A stretch of 5,986 bases of DNA from contig QKGW01000339.1 of assembly GCA_003250275.1 (NCBI GenBank), positions 1-5,986 of the forward strand, given 5' to 3'. The notes under the pieces were generated by a model that worked only from the letters and a program-made list of their open reading frames with translations, did not search any database and was not told the DNA's origin. The position numbers were made by a program, and so were the translations under genes. The DNA comes from Alphaproteobacteria bacterium. GTDB taxonomy: Bacteria; Pseudomonadota; Alphaproteobacteria; Rhodospirillales; Rhodospirillaceae. How positions within the stretch are numbered: position 1 is the stretch's first letter; each line of letters begins with the position of its first letter. Shown in pieces: positions 1 through 5,022 of this stretch.

Positions 1-1527
1 GGAGTTCCAGATCATCGACCGGTCGGCGAGCTTGATGTCCGGGAGCGTGCCGGCGATCGCGGACACTTCCTTGACGCCGGACTGCAGGGATTCGGCGGTG
101 CGGAACACCGCGGCGTCCTTCTGCATCGCGAGCTGCATGTTGAGACGGATATCGGCCACCGAGTGGCTGCCCGCCGCATTACGCAGGCGGTCGAAGCGGC
201 CGAGCGCGTACTCGTCCATCGACGCCGGCAGGACCTTGACCGTCTCGCCCGGCTTCAGCACTTCCGCGGTGCGGAGCGCCGCTGCGCGGCCGAACACGAC
301 GATGTCGAGCAGCGAGTTGCAGCCCAGGCGGTTCGCGCCGTGGACCGACACGCACGCCGCTTCGCCGATCGCCATCAGACCGGGCACCACGGCGTCCGGG
401 CTCTCGGCGGTCGGGTTGAGCACTTCGCCGTGATAGTTGGTCGGGATGCCGCCCATGTTGTAGTGGACGGTCGGCAGAACCGGAATCGGCTCCTTCGAGG
501 CATCGACGCCGGAGAAGATCTTCGCCGTCTCGGTGATGCCCGGCAGGCGCTTGTGCAGAACCTCGTGGCCCAAGTGCTCGAGGTGCAGGTCGATGTGGTC
601 CTTCTTCGGCCCGACGCCGCGGCCTTCGCGGATTTCGATGGTCATCGCGCGCGAGACCACGTCGCGGGAGGCGAGGTCCTTGGCGGTCGGCGCGTAACGC
701 TCCATGAAGCGCTCGCCCTCGGAGTTGGTGAGGTAGCCGCCTTCGCCGCGCGCGCCCTCGGTGATCAGGCAGCCCGCGGTGTAGATGCCGGTCGGGTGGA
801 ACTGCACGAACTCCATGTCCTGGAGCGGCAGGCCGGCGCGGGCGACCATGCCGTTGCCGTCGCCGGTGCAGGTGTGCGCCGAGGTGCACGAGAAGTAGGA
901 GCGGCCGTACCCGCCGGTGGCGAGCACCACCATGTTGGCGCGGAAGCGGTGCAGGGTGCCGTCCGAGAGGTCCCAGGCGATCACGCCGCGGCACACGCCC
1001 TCGTCCATCAGAAGGTCGATGGCGAAGTACTCGATGAAGAACTCCGCGTCGTGCTTGAGGCTCTGCTGGTAGAGCGTGTGCAGGATCGCGTGGCCGGTGC
1101 GGTCGGCCGCGGCGCAGGCGCGCGGCACCGGAGCCGCGCCGAAGTCGCGCATGTGGCCGCCGAACGGGCGCTGGTAGATCTTGCCTTCGTCGGTGCGCGA
1201 GAACGGCACGCCGAAGTGCTCGAGTTCGTAGACCGAGGGCACCGCCTCGCGGCACATGTATTCGATCGCGTCCTGGTCGCCGAGCCAGTCGGCGCCCTTC
1301 ACCGTGTCGTACATGTGCCACTGCCAATTGTCGTCCGACATATTGGCGAGCGACGCGGCCACACCGCCCTGCGCGGCCACGGTGTGGCTGCGGGTCGGGA
1401 AGATCTTGGTCACGCAGGCGGTGCGGAAACCGGCCTGCACCATGCCGAGAGTGGCGCGCAAACCGGCACCGCCGGCGCCGACGACGACGACGTCGTATTC
1501 GTGGTCGATGAGTTCATAGGCGGACAT
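1..1527 (-). CDS. sdhA: Succinate dehydrogenase flavoprotein subunit SdhA (C-terminus cut by window edge)
   Basis: SdhA oxidises succinate to fumarate in the TCA cycle. It is the FAD subunit of membrane-anchored complex II on the cytoplasmic face. 509 residues are visible of a family length near 590-600, so roughly the last 85-90 lie beyond the left edge. Visible motifs: Rossmann GAGGAG at 17-22; RSHTVAAQGG with the flavin-linking His at 48; HPTG at 244-247 (His244); TEGARGEGG with Glu257; RDVVSR with Arg288, matching the E. coli Arg286 proton shuttle; HYNMGG with His355; HGANR with Arg400. All key active-site residues seen are intact. The start ATG at 1527 gives the usual short N-terminus before the FAD fold, and a GAGGGGG ribosome site overlaps the end of sdhD. 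The gap to sdhD is 6 nt, so they are clearly one operon. The sequence is closer to mitochondrial SDHA than to E. coli in several stretches, which fits an alphaproteobacterium. Confidence 0.98.
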   Translation of the reverse strand, partial: MSAYELIDHEYDVVVVGAGGAGLRATLGMVQAGFRTACVTKIFPTRSHTVAAQGGVAASLANMSDDNWQWHMYDTVKGADWLGDQDAIEYMCREAVPSVYELEHFGVPFSRTDEGKIYQRPFGGHMRDFGAAPVPRACAAADRTGHAILHTLYQQSLKHDAEFFIEYFAIDLLMDEGVCRGVIAWDLSDGTLHRFRANMVVLATGGYGRSYFSCTSAHTCTGDGNGMVARAGLPLQDMEFVQFHPTGIYTAGCLITEGARGEGGYLTNSEGERFMERYAPTAKDLASRDVVSRAMTIEIREGRGVGPKKDHIDLHLEHLGHEVLHKRLPGITETAKIFSGVDASKEPIPVLPTVHYNMGGIPTNYHGEVLNPTAESPDAVVPGLMAIGEAACVSVHGANRLGCNSLLDIVVFGRAAALRTAEVLKPGETVKVLPASMDEYALGRFDRLRNAAGSHSVADIRLNMQLAMQKDAAVFRTAESLQSGVKEVSAIAGTLPDIKLADRSMIWNS

Positions 1528-1533
1528 CGTGCG

Positions 1534-1920
1534 TTACCCCCTCAGCGCAACAATCAGAACGGAAACGACGGAGACGATGCCAAGCGCGAACGCCATAAGG
1601 TTCACGAAGATCTTCACCGCCAACTGAGCACAACGGGGCTCGACGTAGTCCTCGATGATCACTTCCATGCCCATCTTCCCGTGCAGGAAGGCGGCAGAGA
1701 TGAAGCAGATCATCAGCCCGGCATTCCAGGGCTTGCCGAGCCAAGTCGCGAATTCGGCGTAGTCCGCCCCCGCGACGCTGATCACGCCGCAAGCGAACCA
1801 CAGGGTGAGCGGGACCAGCGCGATCGCGGTCAGGCGCTCGATCCACCAGTGGTGGAAGCCGTCGCGCGCCGAACCGAGCGCGCGCGCGGTTCCGAGGTCA
1901 CTGCGCATCATTTTCGCCAT
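1534..1920 (-). CDS. sdhD: Succinate dehydrogenase membrane anchor subunit SdhD
   Basis: This 128-residue inner-membrane anchor of complex II helps bind heme b and ubiquinone together with SdhC. Three hydrophobic helices are visible at about 29-48, 66-84 and 101-125. The motif LHGKMGMEVIIEDYV holds His80, which aligns with E. coli heme ligand His71, and Asp91-Tyr92, which align with Asp82-Tyr83 at the quinone site; the spacing is identical. The N-terminal GFHHWWIERLTAI before helix 1 is typical of alphaproteobacterial SdhD. The start at 1920 follows a very strong ribosome site (GGAGGAGG, about 7 nt upstream) in the 19-nt gap after sdhC. The gene ends 6 nt before sdhA, so it is the second gene of sdhC-sdhD-sdhA. 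Length is normal for the family. The sequence is less conserved than SdhC, but the motifs plus position make the call secure. Confidence 0.96.
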   Translation of the reverse strand: MAKMMRSDLGTARALGSARDGFHHWWIERLTAIALVPLTLWFACGVISVAGADYAEFATWLGKPWNAGLMICFISAAFLHGKMGMEVIIEDYVEPRCAQLAVKIFVNLMAFALGIVSVVSVLIVALRG

Positions 1921-1939
1921 TTTGTTCCTCCTCCCGCTC

Positions 1940-2344
1940 TCAAAGGCTCAGGCCGAGCGCCCACGCGACGACCGTCAGCGTAAGCGAGCAAGCGACCATC
2001 GCGTAGCCGGACTTGTAGATCTCGGGGAGCGACAGGATTCGGCCGGTATCCCAGAGCATGTGCCGGACGCCGTTGCACATGTGGTAGAACAGCGCGAACG
2101 ACCAGCCGAAGATAAGCAGATAGCCGAACCACGATCCGAGGAAGCCCATCGCGGCGTCGTAGGCCGAAGGCCCGGCGGCAGCCGAGATAACCCAGTAGGC
2201 GAACAGCAACGTTCCGACGAACAGCGCCGCACCAAAAATGCGGTGGATAATCGAGAGGAACGAGGTCAAAGCGAACATATTATAAACTTGGAGGTGCGGC
2301 GAAACGGGCCCCCCCCTCTTCAGTCTCTCTTCCAGCAAGGTCAT
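1940..2344 (-). CDS. sdhC: Succinate dehydrogenase cytochrome b556 subunit SdhC
   Basis: This 134-residue membrane subunit of complex II, first gene of the sdh operon, anchors SdhA/SdhB with SdhD and contributes to heme b and quinone binding. The N-terminal PVSPHLQVY motif is the family signature. SIIHRIFG at 31-38 carries Ser31, His34 and Arg35, matching the quinone-site Ser27 and Arg31 of E. coli. YHMCNGVRHMLWD holds His88, aligned with heme ligand His84, and His95, aligned with His91. Three helices lie at about 28-53, 66-92 and 112-132. The ATG at 2344 gives the expected short N-terminus; a GAGGG about 10 nt upstream could serve as ribosome site. Codons 10-12 form a run of eight G on the coding strand (2309-2316), unusual for an essential respiratory gene and a possible slippage site. 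A 19-nt gap leads to sdhD. Confidence 0.97.
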   Translation of the reverse strand: MTLLEERLKRGGPVSPHLQVYNMFALTSFLSIIHRIFGAALFVGTLLFAYWVISAAAGPSAYDAAMGFLGSWFGYLLIFGWSFALFYHMCNGVRHMLWDTGRILSLPEIYKSGYAMVACSLTLTVVAWALGLSL

Positions 2345-2373
2345 GGCGGAGTGCCCTCATTCAGAACGGAGAC

Positions 2374-2409
2374 GGGAACCGAAATGGGACCGTTGCGGTC
2401 CCCGTTCCC
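2374..2409 (-). promoter_or_regulatory. Compound hairpin in the presumed sdhC 5' leader
   Basis: The inner stem pairs 2386-2392 (gggaccg) with 2396-2402 (cggtccc) around a 3-nt loop. The outer stem pairs 2374-2379 (gggaac) with 2404-2409 (gttccc). The linkers are 6 nt on one side and 1 nt on the other, giving a bulged two-storey hairpin. It ends about 30 nt before the sdhC start. There is no proper U-tract after it, so it is unlikely to be a simple terminator. It may be a leader structure affecting mRNA stability or translation. The pairing is read directly; the function is inference. Confidence 0.4.
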
Positions 2410-2446
2410 CTCCAGATTCGCACAGCAGATCAAACTCCTGACCCAC

Positions 2447-2476
2447 AGACTACGCGTTCTCCAAGACGTGAGTCAA
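2447..2476 (-). promoter_or_regulatory. Candidate sigma70-type promoter for sdhCDA
   Basis: On the minus strand, TTGACT (2476-2471) matches 5 of 6 bases of the -35 consensus. It is followed after 18 nt by TAGTCT (2452-2447), a weak -10 with 3 of 6 matches. Transcription would start near 2440 and leave a leader of about 95 nt containing the 2374-2409 hairpin. A good -35 with a poor -10 is common in GC-rich alphaproteobacteria and in promoters that need an activator. It is a candidate only. Confidence 0.35.
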
Positions 2477-2496
2477 CGACCGTCGGATGACGGTCG
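2477..2496. promoter_or_regulatory. 8-bp inverted repeat abutting the sdh -35 box
   Basis: The arms cgaccgtc (2477-2484) and gacggtcg (2489-2496) pair perfectly around a 4-nt spacer. The repeat begins on the base next to the candidate -35 hexamer, a usual place for an activator or repressor site. Alternatively it is a degenerate terminator stem for the upstream lyase gene, but no T-run follows it on the minus strand. The dyad is seen directly; its role is inferred. Confidence 0.35.
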
Positions 2497-2539
2497 CTTA
2501 CATCTATCGATATAGATTCTTTGGGGGATATATATGGCT

Positions 2540-3436
2540 TTAGGCCGATGCCCCGGCATCAGCCTCGATCGCGGCGATCGCCTCCGCAAGCGCCACCAGA
2601 CGCCTTGCGTTATCAACGTGCAGTTGTTCGATCAATTTGCCGTCCAGGACCACCACGCCCTTGCCCTGAGCGACGGCCTCGGCATAGGTGGCGATCAGCT
2701 CGCGCGCCTTCAAGACGTCCTCCGGCGCGGGCGCGAAAGTGGCGTTCGCCACCGCGATGGTCTTCGGGTGGATCAGGGTCTTGCCGTCGAAGCCGATCTG
2801 CCGCCCCTGCAGACACGCGGCGGCGAAACCCTCGTCGTCGGAGAGGTCGAGGTGCACGCCGTCGAGCGCGGCGACGCCGTGGGCGCGCGCGGCGAGAATG
2901 ACGAGGCCAAAGCTCGTCAGGAACGGCTCGCGGCTGCGCACGTGCTCGCAGTGGAGATCCTTGGCGAGGTCAGAGGTGCCCATCACCAGACCGGCGACGT
3001 GGGGCGAGGCGGCGGCGATCTCGTCGGCGCGGAGGATGCCCATCGGCGTCTCCATCATGCACCAGATCGGCAGATCCTCGCGGCCGCCAGCGGCGCGCAC
3101 CGCCGCCTGCACCTGACGCACCGTGTCGGCGCTCTCGACCTTCGGAATCGCGAGACCGTCGATGCCGAGCTGCGCCACCGCCTGAATGTCCTCGACGCCC
3201 CACGGAGTGTTGAGCGCGTTGACCCGCACGATCACCTCGCGGCGGCCGTAAGGCTTGTTGCCCGCGAGCACCGCGGCGACGGTCTTGCGCGCCTCGGGCT
3301 TGGCGTCCGGCGACACCGCGTCTTCGAAGTCGAGAATCAGGCCGTCGGCGGGCAGAGTCTTCGCCTTTTCCAGGGCGCGGGCGTTGGAGCCGGGCATGTA
3401 GAGCACGCTGCGGCGCGGGCGGGCGGTGACGGCCAT
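2540..3436 (-). CDS. HpcH/HpaI aldolase / citrate-lyase-beta family CoA-ester lyase (CitE-like)
   Basis: This 298-residue TIM-barrel enzyme belongs to the CitE / malyl-CoA / citramalyl-CoA lyase family. Members cleave or condense (or hydrolyse) 3-hydroxyacyl-CoA esters such as malyl-CoA or citramalyl-CoA using a divalent metal. Motifs in order: RRSVLYMPGSN at 8-18; LDFEDAV at 35-41; RVN at 71-73; IPKVES at 97-102; METP with Glu129; MGTSDL with Asp156 (Glu and Asp are the usual metal ligands); GVHLDLSDDEGF at 193-204; and GFDGKTLIHP at 215-224, the lid/CoA signature. Length is normal for a stand-alone enzyme, not a citrate lyase complex subunit, since no citD or citF is nearby. The ATG at 3436 is chosen because AGGAG lies about 8 nt upstream; the open frame runs on to 4492 only as antisense of pdxY. 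It lies upstream of sdhC on the same strand. The substrate cannot be assigned from sequence; malyl-, methylmalyl- and citramalyl-CoA are all possible. Confidence 0.9.
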   Translation of the reverse strand: MAVTARPRRSVLYMPGSNARALEKAKTLPADGLILDFEDAVSPDAKPEARKTVAAVLAGNKPYGRREVIVRVNALNTPWGVEDIQAVAQLGIDGLAIPKVESADTVRQVQAAVRAAGGREDLPIWCMMETPMGILRADEIAAASPHVAGLVMGTSDLAKDLHCEHVRSREPFLTSFGLVILAARAHGVAALDGVHLDLSDDEGFAAACLQGRQIGFDGKTLIHPKTIAVANATFAPAPEDVLKARELIATYAEAVAQGKGVVVLDGKLIEQLHVDNARRLVALAEAIAAIEADAGASA

Positions 3437-3562
3437 AAGGGAATTCTCCTGATTTTCGCGGATCTGCGTCGTGGAAATGTCGTGTCCCGCCCACTTTAAT
3501 CCAACCTCCGAAGGTGGCAAGATGCGCAACCTCATAGAGATTTCGTCATATCGGACAGCGCC
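3437..3562. promoter_or_regulatory. Divergent intergenic region between the CitE-like gene and pdxY
   Basis: These 126 bp must hold the start signals of both divergent genes. A reasonable minus-strand promoter for the lyase is visible (3493-3520). For pdxY I see no convincing -35/-10 pair; the stretch just upstream of its start is moderately AT-rich (around 3530-3552). No ORF or long repeat is present. Confidence 0.55.
3493..3520 (-). promoter_or_regulatory. Candidate promoter of the CitE-like lyase gene
   Basis: On the minus strand, TTGCCA (3520-3515, 5 of 6 consensus bases) and TAAAGT (3498-3493, 4 of 6) are separated by 16 nt. Transcription would start near 3486, about 50 nt before the start codon. 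A short ACCT/AGGT dyad (3504-3515) sits in the spacer. The match is decent for a GC-rich genome but not tested. Confidence 0.4.
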
Positions 3563-4420
3563 ATGAGCATTCTTTCGATCCAGTCCCACGTCGCCTTCGG
3601 CCATGTCGGCAACGCCGCCGCGGTGTTCCCGCTCCAGCTCATGGGCCACGAGGTCTGGCCGATTCACACCGTGCAGTTCTCCAACCACACCGGCTACGGC
3701 GCCTGGACCGGCCAGGTGTTCGACGCCGCGATCATCGGCGAACTCCTGCGCGGCATCTCCGAACGCGGCGCCCTGCCCGGCTGCCGCGCCGTGCTCTCGG
3801 GCTACATGGGCTCGGCGGCGACGATCCGTCAGGTCGCCGAGGCGGTCGCCACGGTGCGCCGCGCCAACCCCGGCGCGATCTACTGCTGCGACCCGGTGAT
3901 GGGCGACGTCGGCCGGGGCGTGTTCGTCCAGCCCGGCATCCCCGAACTGATGATCGAAACCGCGGTGCCGCTCGCCGACATCGTCACCCCCAACCAGTTC
4001 GAACTCGAGATGATCACCGGCGCGCCGGTCGGCTCGCTCGCCGAGGCGATCGCCGCGGCGCGCAAGGTCATCGCCCTCGGGCCGAAGGCGGTGATCGTTA
4101 CCAGCCTCGTCACCCCCGATGCGCCCGCCGACGAAATCCGCGTCCTCGCCGTCACCCCCGAAGCCGCGTGGACCGTCTCCACGCCGCTGCTGAGCTTCCC
4201 GGTCCCGCTCAACGGCGCGGGCGACGCGCTCGCGGCCCTCTTCCTCGGCCATACCCTCAAGGGCCTCGCCACCCCCGACGCACTCGCCGCCACCGTGTCC
4301 GGCCTGTTCCAACTCTTCGCCGATACCCACGCCGCCGGAACCCGCGAACTCCAACTCGTCGCCACCGGCCCGAAACTCCTCGCCCCCACCCGCACGTTCT
4401 CGGCGACCCAGGTGGGATAG
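3563..4420 (+). CDS. pdxY: Pyridoxal kinase PdxY
   Basis: This cytoplasmic kinase of the ribokinase-like fold phosphorylates pyridoxal with ATP to make pyridoxal 5'-phosphate in vitamin B6 salvage. At 285 residues it is close to E. coli PdxY (287). Motifs: IQSHVAFGHVGN at 6-17 (substrate pocket); TVQFSNHTGYGAWTG at 36-50; LSGYMGSA at 78-85; CDPVMGD at 109-115; VTPNQFELE at 141-149; and LNGAGDALAALFL at 216-228, with catalytic Asp221 in the anion-hole GAGD, matching E. coli Asp224. E. coli Cys122, reported to bond pyridoxal in crystals, is Val120 here. The C-terminus ends FSATQVG, as in the family (FSAT). The ATG at 3563 puts IQSHV at the usual distance from the start; its ribosome site is weak (only GGA at about 8 nt). 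The gene is monocistronic, divergent from the lyase and convergent with the UPF0178 gene. Confidence 0.95.
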   Translation: MSILSIQSHVAFGHVGNAAAVFPLQLMGHEVWPIHTVQFSNHTGYGAWTGQVFDAAIIGELLRGISERGALPGCRAVLSGYMGSAATIRQVAEAVATVRRANPGAIYCCDPVMGDVGRGVFVQPGIPELMIETAVPLADIVTPNQFELEMITGAPVGSLAEAIAAARKVIALGPKAVIVTSLVTPDAPADEIRVLAVTPEAAWTVSTPLLSFPVPLNGAGDALAALFLGHTLKGLATPDALAATVSGLFQLFADTHAAGTRELQLVATGPKLLAPTRTFSATQVG

Positions 4421-4429
4421 AACAAGATC

Positions 4430-4473
4430 GGGGCTCTGCCCCGAACCCCGCCGGAGGGTCTTAGACCCTCCGG
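4430..4473. repeat. Two-hairpin palindromic module, left copy (after pdxY)
   Basis: Two stems occur in a row after the pdxY stop. The first is ggggc (4430-4434) and gcccc (4438-4442) around tct. The second has perfect 11-bp arms, ccggagggtct (4451-4461) and agaccctccgg (4463-4473), with one unpaired centre base. Neither has a T-tract. The order of elements (short GGGCTC-GCCC stem, ACCC-CGC linker, longer stem containing CTT, then GACC) recurs in reverse complement at 4543-4583. This suggests a REP-like dispersed element. Confidence 0.6.
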
Positions 4474-4486
4474 ACCTCCCGCTCGC

Positions 4487-4531
4487 TTCCAAAGAAAAAG
4501 GGCTGTCTCGGACAGCCCTTTTTCTTTGGAA
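4487..4531. terminator. Bidirectional intrinsic terminator between pdxY and the UPF0178 gene
   Basis: A perfect inverted repeat has 21-bp arms (4487-4507 and 4511-4531) and a 3-nt loop (tcg). The core stem gggctgtc/gacagccc is followed by TTTTTCTTT on the plus strand. By symmetry it is also followed by TTTTTCTTT on the minus strand, so it should stop transcription from both convergent genes. This is the clearest intrinsic terminator in the window. Confidence 0.9.
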
Positions 4532-4542
4532 AGGAATGGGGT

Positions 4543-4583
4543 CTGGGGCCCAAGGCCCCAGCGGGTCCAGGGCGGAGCCCTGG
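4543..4583. repeat. Two-hairpin palindromic module, right copy (after the UPF0178 gene)
   Basis: Stem one has arms ctggggcc (4543-4550) and ggccccag (4554-4561) around caa. Stem two has arms ccagggc (4567-4573) and gccctgg (4577-4583) around gga. Read on the minus strand, the layout mirrors the 4430-4473 module. The second stem sits only 7 nt past the stop codon of the minus-strand gene. There is no T-tract, so these stems are not terminators by themselves. They look like a REP-type or mRNA 3'-end stabilising element. Confidence 0.6.
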
Positions 4584-4590
4584 CCTGGTT

Positions 4591-5022
4591 TTACCGCACC
4601 AGGGTGTCGAGGGCGTCGCGGAAGCGGGAGCGGTCGCGCGGGGTGAAGCTACGCGGGCCGGAGGTGATTTCGCCGGTAGCGCGGAGGTCGGTCATCAGGT
4701 CGCGCATGGCGAGCGCGATACCGACGCTATCGCCGTCGAACACCTTGCCGGTAGGCGAGATCGCCTTCGCGCCCGCCTCGACACAGCGGGCGGCGAGCGG
4801 CACGTCGTTGGTAACGCAGACGTCGCCCGGCGCGATCGCGGCGGCGATCCATTTGTCGGCGGCGTCGGGCGTGGCCTCGACGAGCACCGAGCGGACGAAC
4901 GGTTCGGCGGTACGGAAGCCGCGGTTGGAGACGAGCACGACGTCGAGGCCGCGGCGTCCGGCGACCGCGATCGCCTCGTCCTTCACCGGGCAGGCGTCGG
5001 CATCGACGTAGAGCGTGGTCAT
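4591..5022 (-). CDS. yaiI: YaiI/YqxD family protein (UPF0178, DUF188, PIN-like fold)
   Basis: This 143-residue cytoplasmic protein is of a widespread family with no established role; the fold is considered related to PIN nuclease domains. Family signatures are all present: LYVDADACPVKDE at 4-16, with the acidic VDADACPV motif; VSNRG at 31-35; DAADKWI at 53-59; VCVTNDVPLAARCVEAGAKAISPTG at about 68-92; and the C-terminal GPRSFTPRDRSRFRDALD at 122-139. Length is standard for the family (about 145-155). The ATG at 5022 overlaps the TGA of the upstream membrane gene by four bases (ATGA, 5019-5022), so translation is probably coupled. The only upstream Shine-Dalgarno-like bases are a weak GGGGC. 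The conserved Asp residues would suit metal-dependent nuclease chemistry, but that is inference. The gene is convergent with pdxY across a strong terminator. Confidence 0.92.
   Translation of the reverse strand: MTTLYVDADACPVKDEAIAVAGRRGLDVVLVSNRGFRTAEPFVRSVLVEATPDAADKWIAAAIAPGDVCVTNDVPLAARCVEAGAKAISPTGKVFDGDSVGIALAMRDLMTDLRATGEITSGPRSFTPRDRSRFRDALDTLVR

Larger units (their letters stand above)
2345..2539 (-). promoter_or_regulatory. sdhC upstream/leader region (195 bp, no gene)
   Basis: This is the gap between the stop of the CitE-like lyase gene and the sdhC start, both on the minus strand. Going toward sdhC it contains an AT-rich patch (about 2502-2539) with small palindromes, an 8-bp dyad (2477-2496), a candidate promoter (2447-2476), and a compound hairpin (2374-2409) in what would be the sdh leader. 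No T-tailed terminator follows the lyase gene, so read-through into sdh remains possible. No credible ORF lies here. Confidence 0.6.

Noticed and set aside
163..1983. 606-codon plus-strand open frame opposite sdhA and sdhD
   Set aside because: It is antisense to clearly real genes. The translation is low-complexity (His/Arg/Ala/Val/Asp-rich) with no recognisable domain, typical of the mirror frame of GC-rich codons.
2534..3499. 321-codon plus-strand open frame opposite the CitE-like gene
   Set aside because: Antisense shadow of a well-supported enzyme; composition is Arg/His/Asp/Val-rich and no family motif is visible.
3513..3526. GG/GC pattern before pdxY resembling a sigma54 promoter
   Set aside because: The GG and GC are separated by 8 rather than 10 bases, and the rest of the consensus is missing.
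3880..4425. 181-codon minus-strand open frame opposite pdxY
   Set aside because: It lies wholly opposite conserved PdxY codons and its translation resembles no known family; it reflects absence of stops in GC-rich DNA.
3437..4492. N-terminal extension of the CitE-like gene to 650 residues
   Set aside because: The upstream part is antisense to pdxY, Gly/Asp/Arg-rich and without motifs. A good ribosome site and the family N-terminus fix the start at 3436.
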